Of a DNA stretch of 64,000 bases, positions 13,301 through 28,600 are shown piece by piece. The position numbers were made by a program, and so were the translations under genes. A model generated the notes under the pieces. That model was given only the letters and a program-made list of their open reading frames with translations. It had not been told where the DNA came from and did not search any database. The stretch is from Tanytarsus gracilentus (lineage: Eukaryota > Arthropoda > Insecta > Diptera > Chironomidae): assembly GCA_038502055.1 (NCBI GenBank), contig JAXRKN010000040.1, forward strand, positions 4,154,001 through 4,218,000. The letters run 5' to 3'. Positions within the stretch are counted from its first letter, which is position 1. Every line of letters begins with the position of its first letter.

Positions 13301-16300
13301 AAGGACCATTAGAGCTTGAAATTTATTCACTCAGTTTTTTGTTTTATGTACGGATGGATCGTCACACAAGTGGACCTTATAGTTGTTTGGGAAGGGTTTT
13401 GCGATCCCTTTTCTTCTTTTCATTCCACAAAATTGTTGTTCTTGGTGCGGCATTAAAATGTGGATAGGATTTTACGCAAGCAAACATGCATTGATAAAAA
13501 AATTAATTTTCTTGATGAGAAGGAGTTAAAATTTGTTGCCAGACATTGCTGGTTAATTTATATTTCACATTTTATTTTTTAGAAATTAATTTTTGCGCTA
13601 ATTTTGAAATTTTCTTTGATGTTGAAAAAGTAAAAAAAGCTGAAAATTTTCATCAAATCTTAAAATACGGAAATGCGAAACAATTTTTCTAAAGCTTAAA
13701 AAACCTTGAACGATTTCACAAAAAAAACTGTTCGAACAATCCATCATTCTATTTTGAAAACTTGTGGCTTACAGCCCTTTTTTCATATTCAGACTATATA
13801 CACAGGCCAACGTTGAAAAGGATTTAAACTTCTCTGTTAAATTTCGCAAGTCATTTTTTAAATGCCACGAGTCGAGGATTTTTTGAGATATTGTTGAAAG
13901 CATATGAAGCATGCCCGGAACATGAAGGAGTTAAAAAATTATTAAACTAATGGTTTTGCCTCGTGTGTCGATGATTTTTCAAAAAAGGCAAAAAAATTCA
14001 AGAACATCTGACGACGTTTACAAAAACACACTCGATTGATCCTGTTATTTCTACCGTATATCCATCACATCATTTTATGTGTTGAGATAAACGCATACAC
14101 GCACTTGGAGAATGGATCAAAAAGACCGTCAGATGGTCTTCAAGTTGAGAAGAATTTTAGTTCGAAATTTGAAATTTCATAAGAAACTTTAATTTTATAA
14201 TTTTGTAAGATAAATTCCTAATTATTTAAGCACCTAATTACATTTCGCTAAACTTAAATCCTATTCGAATCTATTTTTTAATTATTTTGGAAAATGTTTT
14301 AAAAAATATTATTTTTTTAAAATTAATTTTAAAAAGTTCGAGAAAATCAAGTTCAAGGAACTTCAGAAAGACACAACTGTTTTCAAAATACAGTAAAAAG
14401 GATCAGAAAAAATCTCGCTTGTTCCTGAAAAAAAGGAGAACCCAAAAAACAGTTATGTGCATGTCAGGATGTCTATACCCCAAGTGCATCTGATCGATAA
14501 AATATTTTTTTTATTCTCGACACACTTTCAATATTTAACTTAAATATAAAAATGTGCAGCAGGCAGATCCTCTGCAAAAGCTGGGGGTTCTTTTCATTAT
14601 TTAGAACATAAATTGCCACTTTTTCAACAAGAGAGAAAAAAACTTGACAAAAGGCATCATCATCATCAGCCGCAGCAGCTTCTCCTCTTCTTTCCTCTTT
14701 CTCTTTGATTCTTTACGGTTTTCGTCTGCTTGCAATATGCACTTATTTTTATTATTATTGATTTCTGCATGCATAGAAGGATCTTTTAGTCTTGTTCTTT
14801 TGTACCCATTCAAGGCTCGTGCTCGCTCTCAAATAAAATCCACAATAAAATTTGTTGAATGAGATAAGACAAGGGAAGGTGATTTAATGACTAAAAAAAT
14901 TAAAAATGGAAAGATTTAAATTTGAGAGTTGCAATAAATTACAAGAGTTGAAATATTTATTCCTACCTTTAGTAAAATGTATAATGTATCCAATTTTTTT
15001 TAATAAAATAATTTCTGAATAATTTTACCTAAAATTTGTCTTCCCTTGCATCCCTAAAACAGGAGAGCATCGAGTATAAAGAAGATGAATAAAAGGAAGC
15101 ACAAAAATCGCATAAAAAGCGAGAAAAATTGCATTCACAAAAATCCATAGATATATCCCGTGCACATGCACACACACGAAATATGCAACAGCTGATGAAT
15201 GTGAATATGACCGCGCAATGTTCAACAGACTCTCTCTCACTCACTCACTCACTCACTTTGATCTGATAAATGAAATTAAAAAAATTATTTATTGTCTGGC
15301 GGTGCAAGTCTGCTGCTGCACATTCGCTTCGTCAGCTACGAGAATTTTTTATATGTACGATTTTTTTTTCTCTCTCACTTCCATCATCCTGAAACCGAAA
15401 AAAATCCTCCGTAAAATACCGTAAAATAAATTGCAGTGGAAAAGTAATAAAATGTGATGCCAATAAAATAAATAACTTTCAATTTATGGCGTTTTAATTT
15501 GAGCAATTTTATTTTTCTCTTCCTGCGCCCGAAAATCGATTGATGGAAGTGAAATGGGATGCATTTTCGTCCAATCAATTTGTTGCTTCTAATTTGAAAC
15601 CGAGAGAAATTTTCACTTTATTTAATCTTCGATTTGTGCTCACCATGACGCTGCAACTGTAATTTATAGCTTCGTTTATGAAGTCATGAATCAAAAAATT
15701 GCATCGTAAGCAATTTTGTCCGTGAGTTAATTAAAATGATTTTATGACATAGAGTTGTCAAATTTTATATTTATGACTTTATTTAACGCCAAATTTAATC
15801 TGTTTTCAAATTGATTTGAATCTTAACGAGTATTAAAAAGTTTCATAAAAAAACTGTTCATCAGAGACATCCGAGAGCATGACTCGAGGTAAATTTTATT
15901 CACATCACAACACTTCTGTTTTTATAGAAGAGTTAATTCAATTTAAAATCATCTCTTTGAACTTTCCTGGATGAATATCGACACAAATATAGAGATGAGT
16001 TGTGTTGCAATTGTAAAAAGCCAATTGCATGATGTCAAAGCGGTGTGTATGGTTTGTGTGTTGTACATCATGGATGCGATAGATTATAGACACACAGAGC
16101 TGAAGCCATAGCTAACGTGATTAAATAATTTTCACATATCTACATGCAGTGTTAGTCCATTTGTGTGTACATGCTGCAATGTTGGGTAAAAGGAAAATAA
16201 CAAAAGAACGGTGGGAAGTGAAAATTTTACGCTTTCAGCAATTAAAATTGAAAGGATTTTCTCAGTCACGTGTGCAATTCTGAATCAATCTCGTTAAACG

Positions 16301-18560
16301 CTTACGGGTATCATCGGCTGCTGCCTTTCAATTGCTTTAATTTTTTGTTCAGTTCAGTAAGTTGGAAATTCACTGTTGGGACATGACTTTTTAAAATTCA
16401 CTTTAACGCATGCAAATCGTGAATTTGAAGGAGAAAATTTAATGTAAAGCTAAAAGCACATAAAATAAAATTTTACAAAGTGAAAACTCGTTTCTATCAA
16501 AATAATTTTTAACGATTGTCCTTTCCCAGGATGCACCATAATCACTTCCTAACATAAAATTTGCATCAACAAGCCATAAAAGGAAGATTTTTTTAGACAT
16601 TAAATTGGATAATGTTAGTTGGCTTAGGGCTTATGTCTCGATACACTCTTCTGACTTTGTGCACACGGAGAGTCATAACGATAATGATTTTAATGTTATT
16701 ATTTGTTGATAGGATTTTCGACAATACGTGAAAAATAAATGGCTGTTGCATGTTGCCAGACAGTGATATTTATCTGTATACTGGCTCACGGTCGATATAT
16801 TATGAGATTTTCACATGATTTTGCTGATGAGACAAAAAGAGAAAAGCGACCGAGCATGCATGCGAATATAATTATTAAATTATTTCCGTTTTATCTCATG
16901 ATATATTTTCGTCTATTGTCTCTGCACAATCCCTTTTTTGTGTCGTGTTTACGGGTTGTATTGTTGAAGTCCTTTCCACACAATTTAAAATACAAATTTT
17001 TAATTTGTTACTTTTTAAAGTTGTTTTTATGAAACTATTTTAAAAATCTCATTTTTGGCAATAATTAATTCGAGGTCTTGACGTCTTTAAATTTATACAT
17101 CGACAACCTTAAAAAAAGCGGATAAAGGTGTACGAGACACACATCGCGTATATGAGGGGTTGAATATGGTGGAAATTGTGGGACTATAAAATATGAAAAT
17201 TTTATGCAATTGCTTCTACCATCGCACGTTGCATACGTGAGTAATACAATGATTTATTTACAGCCGTCTTCGCTTGAGCACTCTTTCAATTTCATATATG
17301 AGATAGAGAAAGAGTGAAGGAAGTCGCGTTGGTTGTGAAAAATGATTTTATTATCTTTCATTTTGAGTTTTAAATTTAAAATCATAACTTGGTTGCTAAA
17401 AGAGGGTTAATTTTTTAAATGGTCAGAAATTTTCAGAAATTATTCTAGAAATTAAACAACAATAAATATTTTTCATTAATTTGATGAATTCAGTGCACAG
17501 AAGCTTGCCAGTGTATAAACAGAAAATATTGTTGTCGAAATGATTAAGCATAAAAGTCTTTGCAAGAGTAGGCAAGAAAATAAATAAAAACTAACATAAT
17601 CTATCGCATAGTTTTCTTTTGCCTCGTTTTCATCATTCAATCAGTGAATATCAGAATATGATTTATTATGTTATCGCTATCATTGATGTGTTTTCATTTT
17701 TCTTCATTTCTTCGATTTCTTTGATTGAATTAGGAGTTCACAGTTCGGTTGAAAGGAAAAGAAAAAAATATATAGTTAGAAGTTGGTCTGATTTATGACA
17801 ATCGTATATTCTTCACTCTCTTTTTGTCCCCCCAAGAGTTTTTTCAATTTAGTCGCTGCTGATTTAATGTCGTCTAGTTTCAAAGAAATAAAGAAGAAAG
17901 TATTGCAATAAAAAAACATGAGCTGAACATTAAATTCTACCCGAAAGCTAATCTCAAATTTTTTTTAATAAAACTTAATTTTTACTCCTTAAAAATATCT
18001 CATTTTATTATAAAATTGATCGTTTCATCAAAATTAACTTTTCGACATTACGAATGTCCTTTTTTGAGCGATCCGCATGACATGCGGTATTTTCCGCATG
18101 TTTTAATTTCATTCACATCCACCACCAAACATGTCAGAGTAAAATTCAATGCGAGAGCAAGAAAAAATTATAAACAACAGTCAGGAACGTTCAACAAGGA
18201 AATATTGTCGGAGCAACAACGGAAGGAGAATGAAGGAATCGGAGAAAAATGTGAGCAAGAGAAAGAGAGCGAATATGTGAAATGTGCGCAGAACGCAACA
18301 ATTCCGACCAAAGTTTTTGTTTCGTGTCAGCAACAATTTTTTTCGGCTTCCTTCAACGTGTTGCGATGAGGAGAAATCGGCTTCCCCTCGTGCTTTGTAA
18401 GGATTCAACAGAGGAAAGGATAATGTTTTCGTGTAGCATTAGACATCGTGCAACATCATCCCCACCGCTCAGGCTGTTGAATCTTGGTTTAAAAGCTGAT
18501 GCGCGAATGTGAATCGGATCAAAAGCCTTTAAGGGTTGAAGACAGACAGTTCGTAACACA
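10311..18560. other. Intergenic, no supported gene; simple repeats only
   Basis: No ORF here has a recognisable domain. The longest is a 117-codon plus-strand frame at 18016-18369 with low-complexity composition. Simple sequences include a CTCA/TCAC run at 15236-15258 and CAT/CAG-type runs near 14660-14690. A CAGCTG E-box lies near 15188. The interval immediately precedes the scrt 5' region, so unmapped 5' non-coding exons or enhancers may be present, but the sequence alone does not show them. Confidence 0.5.
15236..15258. repeat. Short (TCAC)n microsatellite
   Basis: Five to six consecutive CTCA/TCAC tetramers, preceded by a short CT run. No coding context. Confidence 0.85.
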
Positions 18561-19405
18561 CATATTTTTTTCAATCTTCTTCTCTATATCTTCTTCATCA
18601 TCTTGTATCCAAAGTATCCCTATATTTATATTAATTTCTTACAACAAATAATTTTTTCGACAAAGTGAAATATTAATAATTATTCAGTTAAACCGCGAAC
18701 GAGAAGTGAAGAAAAAAATTGATTTAAAAAAACAAGCAATAAAAAGGAAAAATTTGATTTGAGTTTGTTGTGAATTGAAACTTATGAGAATTGCTAAACT
18801 TTACACTATACACCTGTGAATCTAAAAGTATAAAAAAATATATATATAAAAGTAAAAAATAAGTGAGTGAATATTGTGTTTGGTTAAACTCCTTAATTGT
18901 GAACACTAGCTTAAAACTAAAACTAAAACTATCAAATTAAGACATTTTCCCTATACAATTTTCCCTTTGCCATTTAACTAATCAACTACTCAAAAAAACT
19001 TTGTAAAAATAAAATTTTAGAGGAAAAAGTGGAAAAAAATATATAAAAAAATCGATAGCAATTGAGTTAGAAGCAATAACAATTTAAAAAAAACTAGTTC
19101 TAAGGTGATTACGCGAAAGGACTTTAATTTACTTTCACCCCTCATGACATAAAAACATTTTCTCAAGAACTCCAACCTTCTCTCACGAGAGCGATATTTT
19201 TTGATGATTTGAGAAAAAAGAAATCCCTATAGGAAAAACTGTGAAGTCATCAAGAAAAATAGGAATTTTCTTTTTTTGCATGTAAAGGGCGAAGAAGAGA
19301 CATTTTATCGGTGAACTCGTACCTGAATGCGAGGCGAAAAGAAAAAATTTGAGAGATAAAAAAGTTTAAAACGAAACGAAACGGAGGGTAGTAAGAAATC
19401 TCATC
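18561..19405 (+). promoter_or_regulatory. Putative scrt promoter region and 5' leader
   Basis: Very AT-rich DNA immediately upstream of the scrt start codon. A TATA-like TATATAAAAG lies at 18843-18852, but no convincing initiator follows at the right distance, so the transcription start is not fixed. The scrt reading frame is closed upstream by an in-frame TAA at 19367-19369, which makes the ATG at 19406 the first in-frame start. The bases before the ATG (CTCATC) give only moderate start context. Whether the leader is continuous or spliced cannot be seen. Confidence 0.35.
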
Positions 19406-19658
19406 ATGCCCAAATGTCTCATGGCGAAGAAATGGAAAGCTTATCCTTGGCCTGATCGAGTTGGTGAGCCGACAATTGAGGTGACGGAAGAAGAAGAAGA
19501 AATTGATGTAGTGGGCGATTCACCGGCAAATCAGAAACAAGCGACGTCGTCTTCTACATGCTGGGGTCCATCATCACCGACTGCTGGAGCAACGGCACCA
19601 AGTCCGCCTCCGCACTCTCCTGAGGCCGCAACGAAAGGTTCAACTATTTTATATAATG
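19406..19658 (+). CDS. scrt: scrt coding exon 1 (SNAG exon)
   Basis: This exon encodes residues 1-84 and the first base of codon 85. The start has the SNAG signature M-P-K-x-L-x-A-K-K, so the ATG is supported by conservation of the family N terminus as well as by the upstream in-frame stop. The exon ends at ...TATAATG followed by a strong donor GTAAGT at 19659. The frame stays open into the intron to a stop at 19748-19750, but the translation there becomes low-complexity. Joining the final G to the GA that opens exon 2 restores one frame and gives a Gly codon. The Pro/Ser/Thr-rich second half of the exon is probably disordered. Confidence 0.88.
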
Positions 19659-22600
19659 GTAAGTCACACACATCAATTTATTATTTTTTTTCATCCACCC
19701 GTCGTCTCTTGCTTCAATTTTTCAACCTAAAAAATTTTACCTTGAAATAAATTAAATTCGTCTTAAAGATTAATTTTTTTTCTTCGATAAAATGAACACT
19801 GGTCAAAATCTTGCTTGTCTATCAAAAAAAACCCACATCGAATTTTTTTCTCATTTCCTTCATCGAAAAAATAAAATTTTGCCTTACATAGCTCTCTTCA
19901 GGCCTGTCAGTTAATTGCGAAAAAGAAATTTTCGAGATAGAGAGCAAAAACTGCAACATCATTAATTACAAAACAATTAATTAGTAGACAAGAGAAAGAG
20001 GAAGAAAATTTTTCATTTGCTCGTTTACCTTCATCACTTTCGGTTATCTGTTGGTTGTGTTGTGGTTGCTAGCTATATATGGAAAGGTATATCATAGTGT
20101 AGTAGCTTAATGTGCCACCCCACCTCATGCTCTCTCTCTCTGAGTCAAAGATGAATCAACAGCACATAAAGCAGCTCCCGGGTGTCTCTTCTCACATGCT
20201 GGGAGGAGGTTGAATGAGTGCGATAACATTTTTTATATATCATCATAATAAAATGCCTCTTTTTTGCTTCGGGTATTAACAACAAGAGCAAAAAATATAT
20301 ATTACGGGAACTTATTTCCCTCATTCAACAGATAAAATGGCATAAATTTTAACGATGTTCATCTAGTTTCATCAACACGACATCCTACACAGTTTTTTTC
20401 GTGTAATATCTTTTCCTCTCTCGGCGAAGTCAACAAACGACTCTGAATTAAATTTATTAAAATTTCATAATATATATTGAGAGCGAGCGACACAATGAGT
20501 GGTTATGGATAATGATGCAGAAAGCATAAAAAGCGAGCCCGCTGTTGTTTTTCCCCGAACAAAAAATAATCATAAAATGCGATAAATTTATGTGAATGAA
20601 AAGCTCTTCATGACTCTCGTGTATAATTCACACAGCGACGAATCATCACAATAGATCAAAAATGAGTGCAAATACGGCGTGGTATATAATGAAAATAAAT
20701 AAAAGAAAAATACAAGGAATAAAAAAATTTTCTTCCAGAGGGACGCGAGTGATAAAAAATTTTATGTACTTTTTATTAACAAAAATTATCGGGGATGAAA
20801 AATATTTTTTATAAACTAAAAAAATACAATTTTCTCATTCCCCTATAAGTCTTCATCAAAAGTCAACCAGAAAAATTTTAATCGCCACATTTCCCTCTCA
20901 AACTCATTCATTACTTTTGTCCTCTGTAAAAATGAGTTTTAAAAAGATTGTTGAATACAGATTATGGCTCTGCTGTTGCTGTACAGCTATTTTTTTTGGG
21001 GAGTAAAAATGTCTTTTGTTAAAATTTTCTCTCTCTTTTTCACTCGCTTTGTGTGCAAATTAAACTCGCTCTCTTTCGCTAGAGAAACAATAAACATGCA
21101 CAATAATAATGTCCCTCTGCTGCTGCCACTGCTATATACCACTCAACTTTTATTTATGCTCCCATACAGTAAAATTCTTATTGTATACATAATCATCACG
21201 TTATATGTGATGCAATGTGTGTTTGTGCGAGAGAAAGAAAATAATGACATAAAATTCTTTTATTTTACACCCTCTTACAGTACTATGTGTGCAATATCGT
21301 TATTATTGGTATGCGACATTGCAGCACCATCTAAACGCACATATAGTGAAAGAGAAAGTGAACGGTATTTATTTTTAATAAAAAAAAACGTAGGTATTTA
21401 CTCTGTGCGGTGCTTACTACACATTGAGTAAATATTATGTGCAACATAAAAAAATATCACAATGATATTTATGTTGCTGGTATATTGCAAACATATAATT
21501 CTATTATAAGCGATAAATTTATGTGTTTATACGTCCGGAATTTTCCGGGTGATATCAAAGACGTCAATTGTGTTTTATTCCACTGGTACATTATCGCGTA
21601 TCAAGGGGGGATTTCAATATAGATTTACGCTTTAACCCCTGCGAGAAAAAAAGCGCTCATTGTCGTATCACTAAAAAAGCCCACAAATGCAATTGATTGC
21701 CTCGAGAGAAAATTCAACACATGATATTCTGCTCATGAGTAGCTCTACAAAAAAAGAAACGAGAGGCATTAAAATATCGACAAGTTTCCTCTCCATACAC
21801 ACATTCACAACAAAAAAGGGCCGAGAAAATGTATTTTATTTATTGATCCGAAGGCCCATGTCATGATTTTCCTTCTCATTCGCTCGAAAATTTCTTTTTT
21901 GCTCTCACTTACTCGCATCGATGTGGGGGACTTCTATAATTAATTGCCCATAAATTTTTGTGCCGTTTTACTTCGCAATATATCTATTTTGACATCTCTT
22001 ATTCACTTGCTGTTGCGCTTCATGCCATGATAGATGTATAAAAGTTGCCTAATACTTCAATAAAAAAAAGTAGATTTTCCCTTGGAGATTCATGTACAAG
22101 ACTCGTTATTACACTTGAAGAGCATTCACTGGTGAGTGAACGACTTACTAATGAATTAATATGGGCAATCCACACACTCATATCCTTTCATAAGATTTAT
22201 GATTGATGGGATGTGAAAAAATCAAGATCGATAAATCGGAGAGCACTGAGATGAAAAATTGATTCTTGAAAAAAAAAACTAGGACACATAAAATATTAAA
22301 AATTTTATTCAACGGTCATTTTAATTTAATTTATTAAATTTTATAAAACTATTTTACTGTAACTTTCAAACATCACAATTTTTGCTGTCATTTGCGATTA
22401 TGAAAAATTGATTTTCAAGCCAGCGGACAAACAACTCAACGTAATTTCGAATAATATATTTTCATTTCATCTGCAATTTCCATAATCTTTATATCCTCCT
22501 GTTGCCATTTTCTTCTGCGATTATCTCAGCTAAAATTGCGAAAATCGACGACGACGGAGAAATAGAACTCGAACTATAAAAATCGTCTCTCGAGGTAGAT

Positions 22601-25600
22601 AAGGTTTTAATGTGAAAATCAATAATCACGAATTGCATGAATTATCTTCTGTGTGTGTACTGGCATCGCAAGGATATTTTTGCGTTTGTTGCAAAGTCTG
22701 AGAAATAAAAACATAATTTTTATGTGCTCTCATTCCGATTCAATCTTTTCTGAATGAAATCTTGATATTTCACTCCATTTTTACCTTGTTTTTACGACTC
22801 TTGTGCTCTTCTCCTTTTTTTGTTTTTTTTTTTGGTGAAAAAATGCGACGGTAAATTCTCCTCAAAAAAAATCTACATTAAAAACATAAAATATGATCAC
22901 ATTGATAAAAATAAAATCATAAATTTATAGCAATTCTTGTGCTGCAGTGCAAAATAATATTATTATTGAAAAAAATATATAGGTAGAACTTTTTTTTACC
23001 GAACTTACCGCCAATATCTTCCTATGTATATTTCAAGTCGAAATAAAAAGATTTCACCATGAAATGTAAACATAACAGTGGAAAAAATGCCACTCGCAAA
23101 ACTGCATTTTTTGCTGATTTTTTACGAAACACGGGCAAAGCAATTTTCCTTTCAAACTCGTGACTCAAATATGCGATGAGGCCTGAAAATGTTTGATGGA
23201 AATCCATTTTTTCTATTTGTCTAATTTTAAACATCATTCTATTGATTTTATTTATTATTGCTGACTTGTATTTTTACCTATAGCGACGCTGAAAAATTTT
23301 CGGCGAGTTTTTTTTACAAAATTTACACAAAACGAGCTCGTTAGTGAAGTTAAGTTGAGTGGGTTTGAGTGGACTGGGAACATGGCAACAGTTCAATGTA
23401 ATTTTTCATACTTATTTAATTTACAAAAAATGCAAAATAAAAATTAAGTTTCCACCCCTCGAAATATTTTCCACAACACTTCCGAAATAAAACAACCAAA
23501 TCTAGACCTCCGCCGAGAGTTCCTCTTTTTTACAATATTAAATGACGTCGAATGAATCACGTTTTTTGCTCCCTCAGCGAATTTTGCCTAAAAAATAACA
23601 TGCATTAATTCCTGACTATGGTCGTTCATTCAGGAAGCTCTAAATTTGTTTCATTTTCATTCATATCCAAATAATGCAAATCATCGCCTCGTACTAAAAA
23701 ATTATTTTAACTTGGGATATAGAAAATATGATGTCTGACTTATGAAAAGTCAACTCCTTCCCCATCCGAGTGTGGATGTTTATAAATTTCATTAAATGTA
23801 AAGTTATCCAGCGCAAAAATTTAAATTTTAAGGCTTCGGTGGTAGACATTGAATATTTTTTAAAACGCGTTGCATTAAAAAAATTTTCAGCATGTTCCTC
23901 GTCACAAGCGTGGCGACGATGTCGTTAGCAATTCCTTTATCGGTCGTTAAAATAAAAACACTACTCGAAGGCAAATCGCAATAACAATTGAGCTTAATTT
24001 CAATTTCTGAATGTCTCTGGAGAGAGCTCGAACAGATATTCTTCGAGATTTGCCCGCGTGTATGCAATTTATTTTATTTATCTCTGTTACCTCGCACTTG
24101 CTTAGAATAATCATAATTTTTTATGCATTTTAATAATTTTGTTGCCTTGTGAAGGAAAAAAATGCGGAACAGAATGCTCTTGAGGTGGCGCAAGGGCGTC
24201 AAATATGAATTTTTCTCATTTCAACCCGCAAAAATAACATTTTTGAGCGCTAACGAAATGAAAATTTTACGGAAAATAAATTTTTTCATGCAAATTTTTC
24301 CCATTTTTCCCTCGCTATAAAGCTTTTCTTTTTTTCTCTCGCTTCCACCCACTTCCAACTCCTCACATTTTTTTACTCGTGTATATATTTTTCCTTTTCT
24401 TTTGTAACGATGCTATTTGGCGTGTAAATTTAAATATTTTGCTAATATGATTGCTTTATGAAAAAAATGTTGGCTATATCCACGATGGAGGTTGATTTCC
24501 TGACTCCCTCTGCAAATTTTTTTATTTTACTTACTCATCCACTTGACTTTATCATGAAAACGATGATTTATTTACAATATTAATGTTTCACGAGAATGAA
24601 AATGAAATCGTAAAAGTTTTTTACTTTTGCATGCAGCTCGTTATATTCGATATCGTGAATTTTATTTTCTGTAATTATTATTCATTCGAAGAGTTTTTCA
24701 TCTTTTTATTCGCTCATTATATGTAGATGATTATGATGATTAAAAAATATCATCGGAGGGAGTGAGAAATGGAAATTTAAAATTTCCCTCAAGCGCCATT
24801 AAGAGCGAGAGAAAAAAGATTCTTTAATTAAAGAAATTTTATGCCATGCATTCACAGCTGACGATGTCAAATTGGACGTCATTGAGGTTACAAAGAAGAA
24901 GTTCTCTCTTTCTCGATTGCCACCCGCCAAGATGCAATTCCACAATATAATAATAATAATTTAGATCAGCAATTTCATGCGATGGTGGGTAGAAGTAACA
25001 AGCACTTGCGGATTCCTCGACTACTGCTCGACTGCTGTGCATAATGGAAGAAAATTCCTTGGGAAAACTCTTGACAGCAAAGCTGGAGGAGATGAGATGT
25101 GAATAAAAAATTCATTTTCACGTCATAGTCATGATTTCTTACCTTCGTCATGATCATTCACCATTTTACCCGACACCTCTTTGCTTCATTAAGCTCAGCC
25201 ACTGCACTGTATATATTTTTTTTCGATACAGAACAAAAAAGGGAAAATAAATTTTTGTCCTGTTAGCTCTCTAGAGATTTAATTGTTCTCTTCTTCAACA
25301 TCGAACTCTTGAATGCACAGAGCAGCAACGGTAGTGTATGAGAGAGGAAGAAAGGGTCGAGAAAAATGAACTCGACTGACAGGAGCAACAACAAAATTTT
25401 CCTTCTCCATTTCTCGACTTTCCATTACTTACTCTAAATTCTCTAGCGGTTTGCCATCATTGCTGCAACAGCATTTCAGAGATTGCTAGCTGTTGCTCAC
25501 TCTGCATTTGCTGCCGTTTTCAATTTCGTAAAATTAAAATTAAATAAGACTCACTCTCCACTCTTGCTGCTGATACTCTCTGTGCCATTATGGGTTTCAC

Positions 25601-28600
25601 TGATGATTATAATTCTCTTTTGTGTATGTGCACTTCTTCCATTTTCAACAGTTGGTTTAACATTTTCTTCTTCTCATTACAATCAACATACTCAAATGCT
25701 ATTTCATTATACAATTTTTTTTCGGTAAATATTTTTCGTATTATATTCACAGAATGCTTTTTTGCCATTTCGAAGCAGGCTGTTTGTAGTAAAATTTTTC
25801 GCACAACAAATGCTATATTTTTTCTATTTTATAAGTTTCTTTTACGAGTAAATTATATTGAAATTGTGTAATGTTTAAAGTTAAAAAAATTATTCCCTAT
25901 ATGCACACGCTGCAAATGATATGAGAGAGTTTAAAAGAGTGTTAAAACTTTCGTGTAACTTACACCGTGTGAGTCGCACGTTTTGAATAATATTTGCATA
26001 CAGCACTGATGTTGCTATTGTACTCTCACATCATCATCATCTAAGGAAATGCTGATTATTTTTTTGCTCGCTTCCTGCTCATCAATGCTGGATTATGATA
26101 CGGCAGTTGAATGGCATGGTTTAGTGCGATGACATCAACTCGAAGAGAAGGGGAAAAATACGGATAAAGAATGAAGATAATGAGGATTTAAAGATTCACT
26201 AGTTTCCTTTCTTACTGCTGTTACTATCTGAGTTCTGCCACCGGTTGCAAAGCGAAGAAAAAAATCCTCGTGAAACAAAGGAAAAATGATACTTTTTTCT
26301 TTCTCACTTCGTCACACTAAAGAGACATGCCAACATACTTTTGAATGAAATTAATTGAATCGTGCATGAGGGCTTTTTTTACGAGTGAAGTGAATGTGCT
26401 TCCAGCTCTCACACGAGATGAAAAAAATCTCTTTTTATCTCATTTTCAACATTTTTTTCTTCTTTCTTTTTGCTCACTCATCGCGATTTAATTAGATTAA
26501 ATTATTTGTATATGGCAGTGATGCGCGCTGAAATGAGAGAGAGGAATCACAAAAGTAAATGCGGGTGCGTATATGCGACAAAAATAAATCGATAAAATTT
26601 TTTGAAGGTGTCCAACGCGAGAATCTAAAATTCAGTTACTGTTTTAACTTTTTATAAATTTCTCTAATTATTTGAACTGAAATGTAATAAAAGTTTCTCA
26701 ATTTAAGAGAAACAAAAAAACTTTTTTCCCCTTGGAAATTTAAAAAAAATGAAACAGGAAAAAAGTTTTTCATTTCTTACACCATCTCGCATCATCGTCT
26801 TCGTTGTTGTCGCCCATCTCCAACCCACTTGGATAGAACATACTTAATGTTATTCGCACATGTAGTGGCATATAAAGTAGCAACAAAAAATGTGCATTTA
26901 AATTATGTTGAACTCTCGCTCGCTCACGTTTAAATCCGCCGAGTAAATTTCTTTTTTAATTTATTTTAAAGGCGGAAAAAATGAAAATTTACTTTTAAGA
27001 ACGTCATTGTGACTTAGACAGTAGTTAGAGAGGTGTTGGATTTTTGGTGGTGGTTTTTGTTACATTTTTTATAATCATCCCCGAAAGATTTTTTTCGAGT
27101 GTGTTTGTGTGGATGCGATAAGAGTTTTAAGCATGTTCCGCAATTACTTTAAAGAGAGGAACATGCACATGATGATAATGAAATGTGGAGAAGAAAATTC
27201 GCAATTAAAATATGCGCATATACGACAAAAACACCACACGAGAGTGGAAAAGGGTGTGAGAAGGTCGTGAAAGAGGAAGCAGAATATTTATGTTAATTAT
27301 ATTAACACTTGAACTACAACAGCCGCACACATGTGTGCACATAATGTTGATATACGCTCGTAAAAGTAGTTAAAACGCTTCCTTAATTATCTATGCTGAG
27401 GGAATTTTGGAATCGAGACAGCGACACGATATGGGATGAGATATGAGCACATACACATTTATGCAATTGCTGGGATAGCAACAGTAAAGTGATAGCAACC
27501 ATTCATTAGCATCAATTTCTGATGAGAAAATGCTTTTTTGCTTCCAACCACATCGTATCCTTTTTTTACATTACCCACAAAATTCTCGCTATTTTCTTTT
27601 TTCTCCACTCAACTCGGCGGTAAAGACGGTGATGATGTTGATGAGATGAGATGAGAGAGAGAGAAAAGAATAAAAGTGTATATAACATGTTGATCATCAT
27701 TTTGAGCTTATTAAGCGTCGCTTCTACAATCAGTCGTTGTTCCGTTGATGCTGCTGCTGTGTGTATGAATGTGCTGCGTGGTGAAAGAGAGTGAATTTCC
27801 TGAGGGCTCAATTAGTGTGCCATAACGAGATGGAAGAAGGGGAGAGAGAAAGAGAAAAAGCTGGCAATAAACCCAACCGCTTGAAATCGAGTGGAGATAT
27901 TCTTGTCAGCAGCAGCATTGTACATAGGTTTGGCGAAGCATGTTTTATCATCACATCTTATTCTTGTTCTTTCTCACTCACTCGTCAAGTGCCTTCATTG
28001 TGGGGCACTCGCTGCTGCTTCGTCTTCCACGTTGCACGCCATTGTACGCTCTCCTGCAACCAGTGACGAAGGAGAAGAGAAAATGAAAATTCAAGGATTA
28101 TTTTGCAATAAAGTATAATAAGAATAAAAGAAAAACACTTGTTTTCATTCTCACACACAATAAACCGTCAAGTGTGTGTTTTTTGGTTTAGCAAGTGAAT
28201 GATGAAGGCAACTGTGAAAAATGCGCGTTTATTATCCTCTACTGTACCGTAAAAATATGCGAAAATGATATTATCAGCCTAAGGAAAAAATGAATATCGA
28301 GAATGTGGTGAAAAATAAGCTTTTAACGCTACAATGAAGAAATTTAGCGACAAAAAATGACGAAAAATTTAAAAATAATGGTGATGGATTTGCTTTTTTT
28401 CTTCTCTTCGAGGGATATGAAAATGTGTCACGAAAAATTTGTCACCTCAAATGATGTGTGATATAAATTTTTTAAATTTTCACGTCACTCGAAAATTAAA
28501 TGTTTTTTTGTGTGTGTGTTACTAATAAGTGTGTGAGCTTTAAGGTTGGCTGGATAGCTGCCTTGAAGCTAAATAACAAAAAATTAACAAACTTACTAAT

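Noticed and set aside
15236..15258. Possible CRISPR-like or regularly spaced repeat
   Set aside because: A simple tetranucleotide microsatellite without spacers; the genome is eukaryotic.
18016..18369. 117-codon plus-strand ORF upstream of scrt
   Set aside because: Low-complexity, Lys/Glu/Gln-rich, with overlapping frames on both strands and no domain. It could be 5' leader, but there is no evidence that it is coding.
20964..21431. 155-codon plus-strand ORF with hydrophobic stretches in scrt intron 1
   Set aside because: No recognisable domain; composition is that of AT-rich intronic DNA with Leu/Ile/Phe-rich chance translation; no splice or start context.
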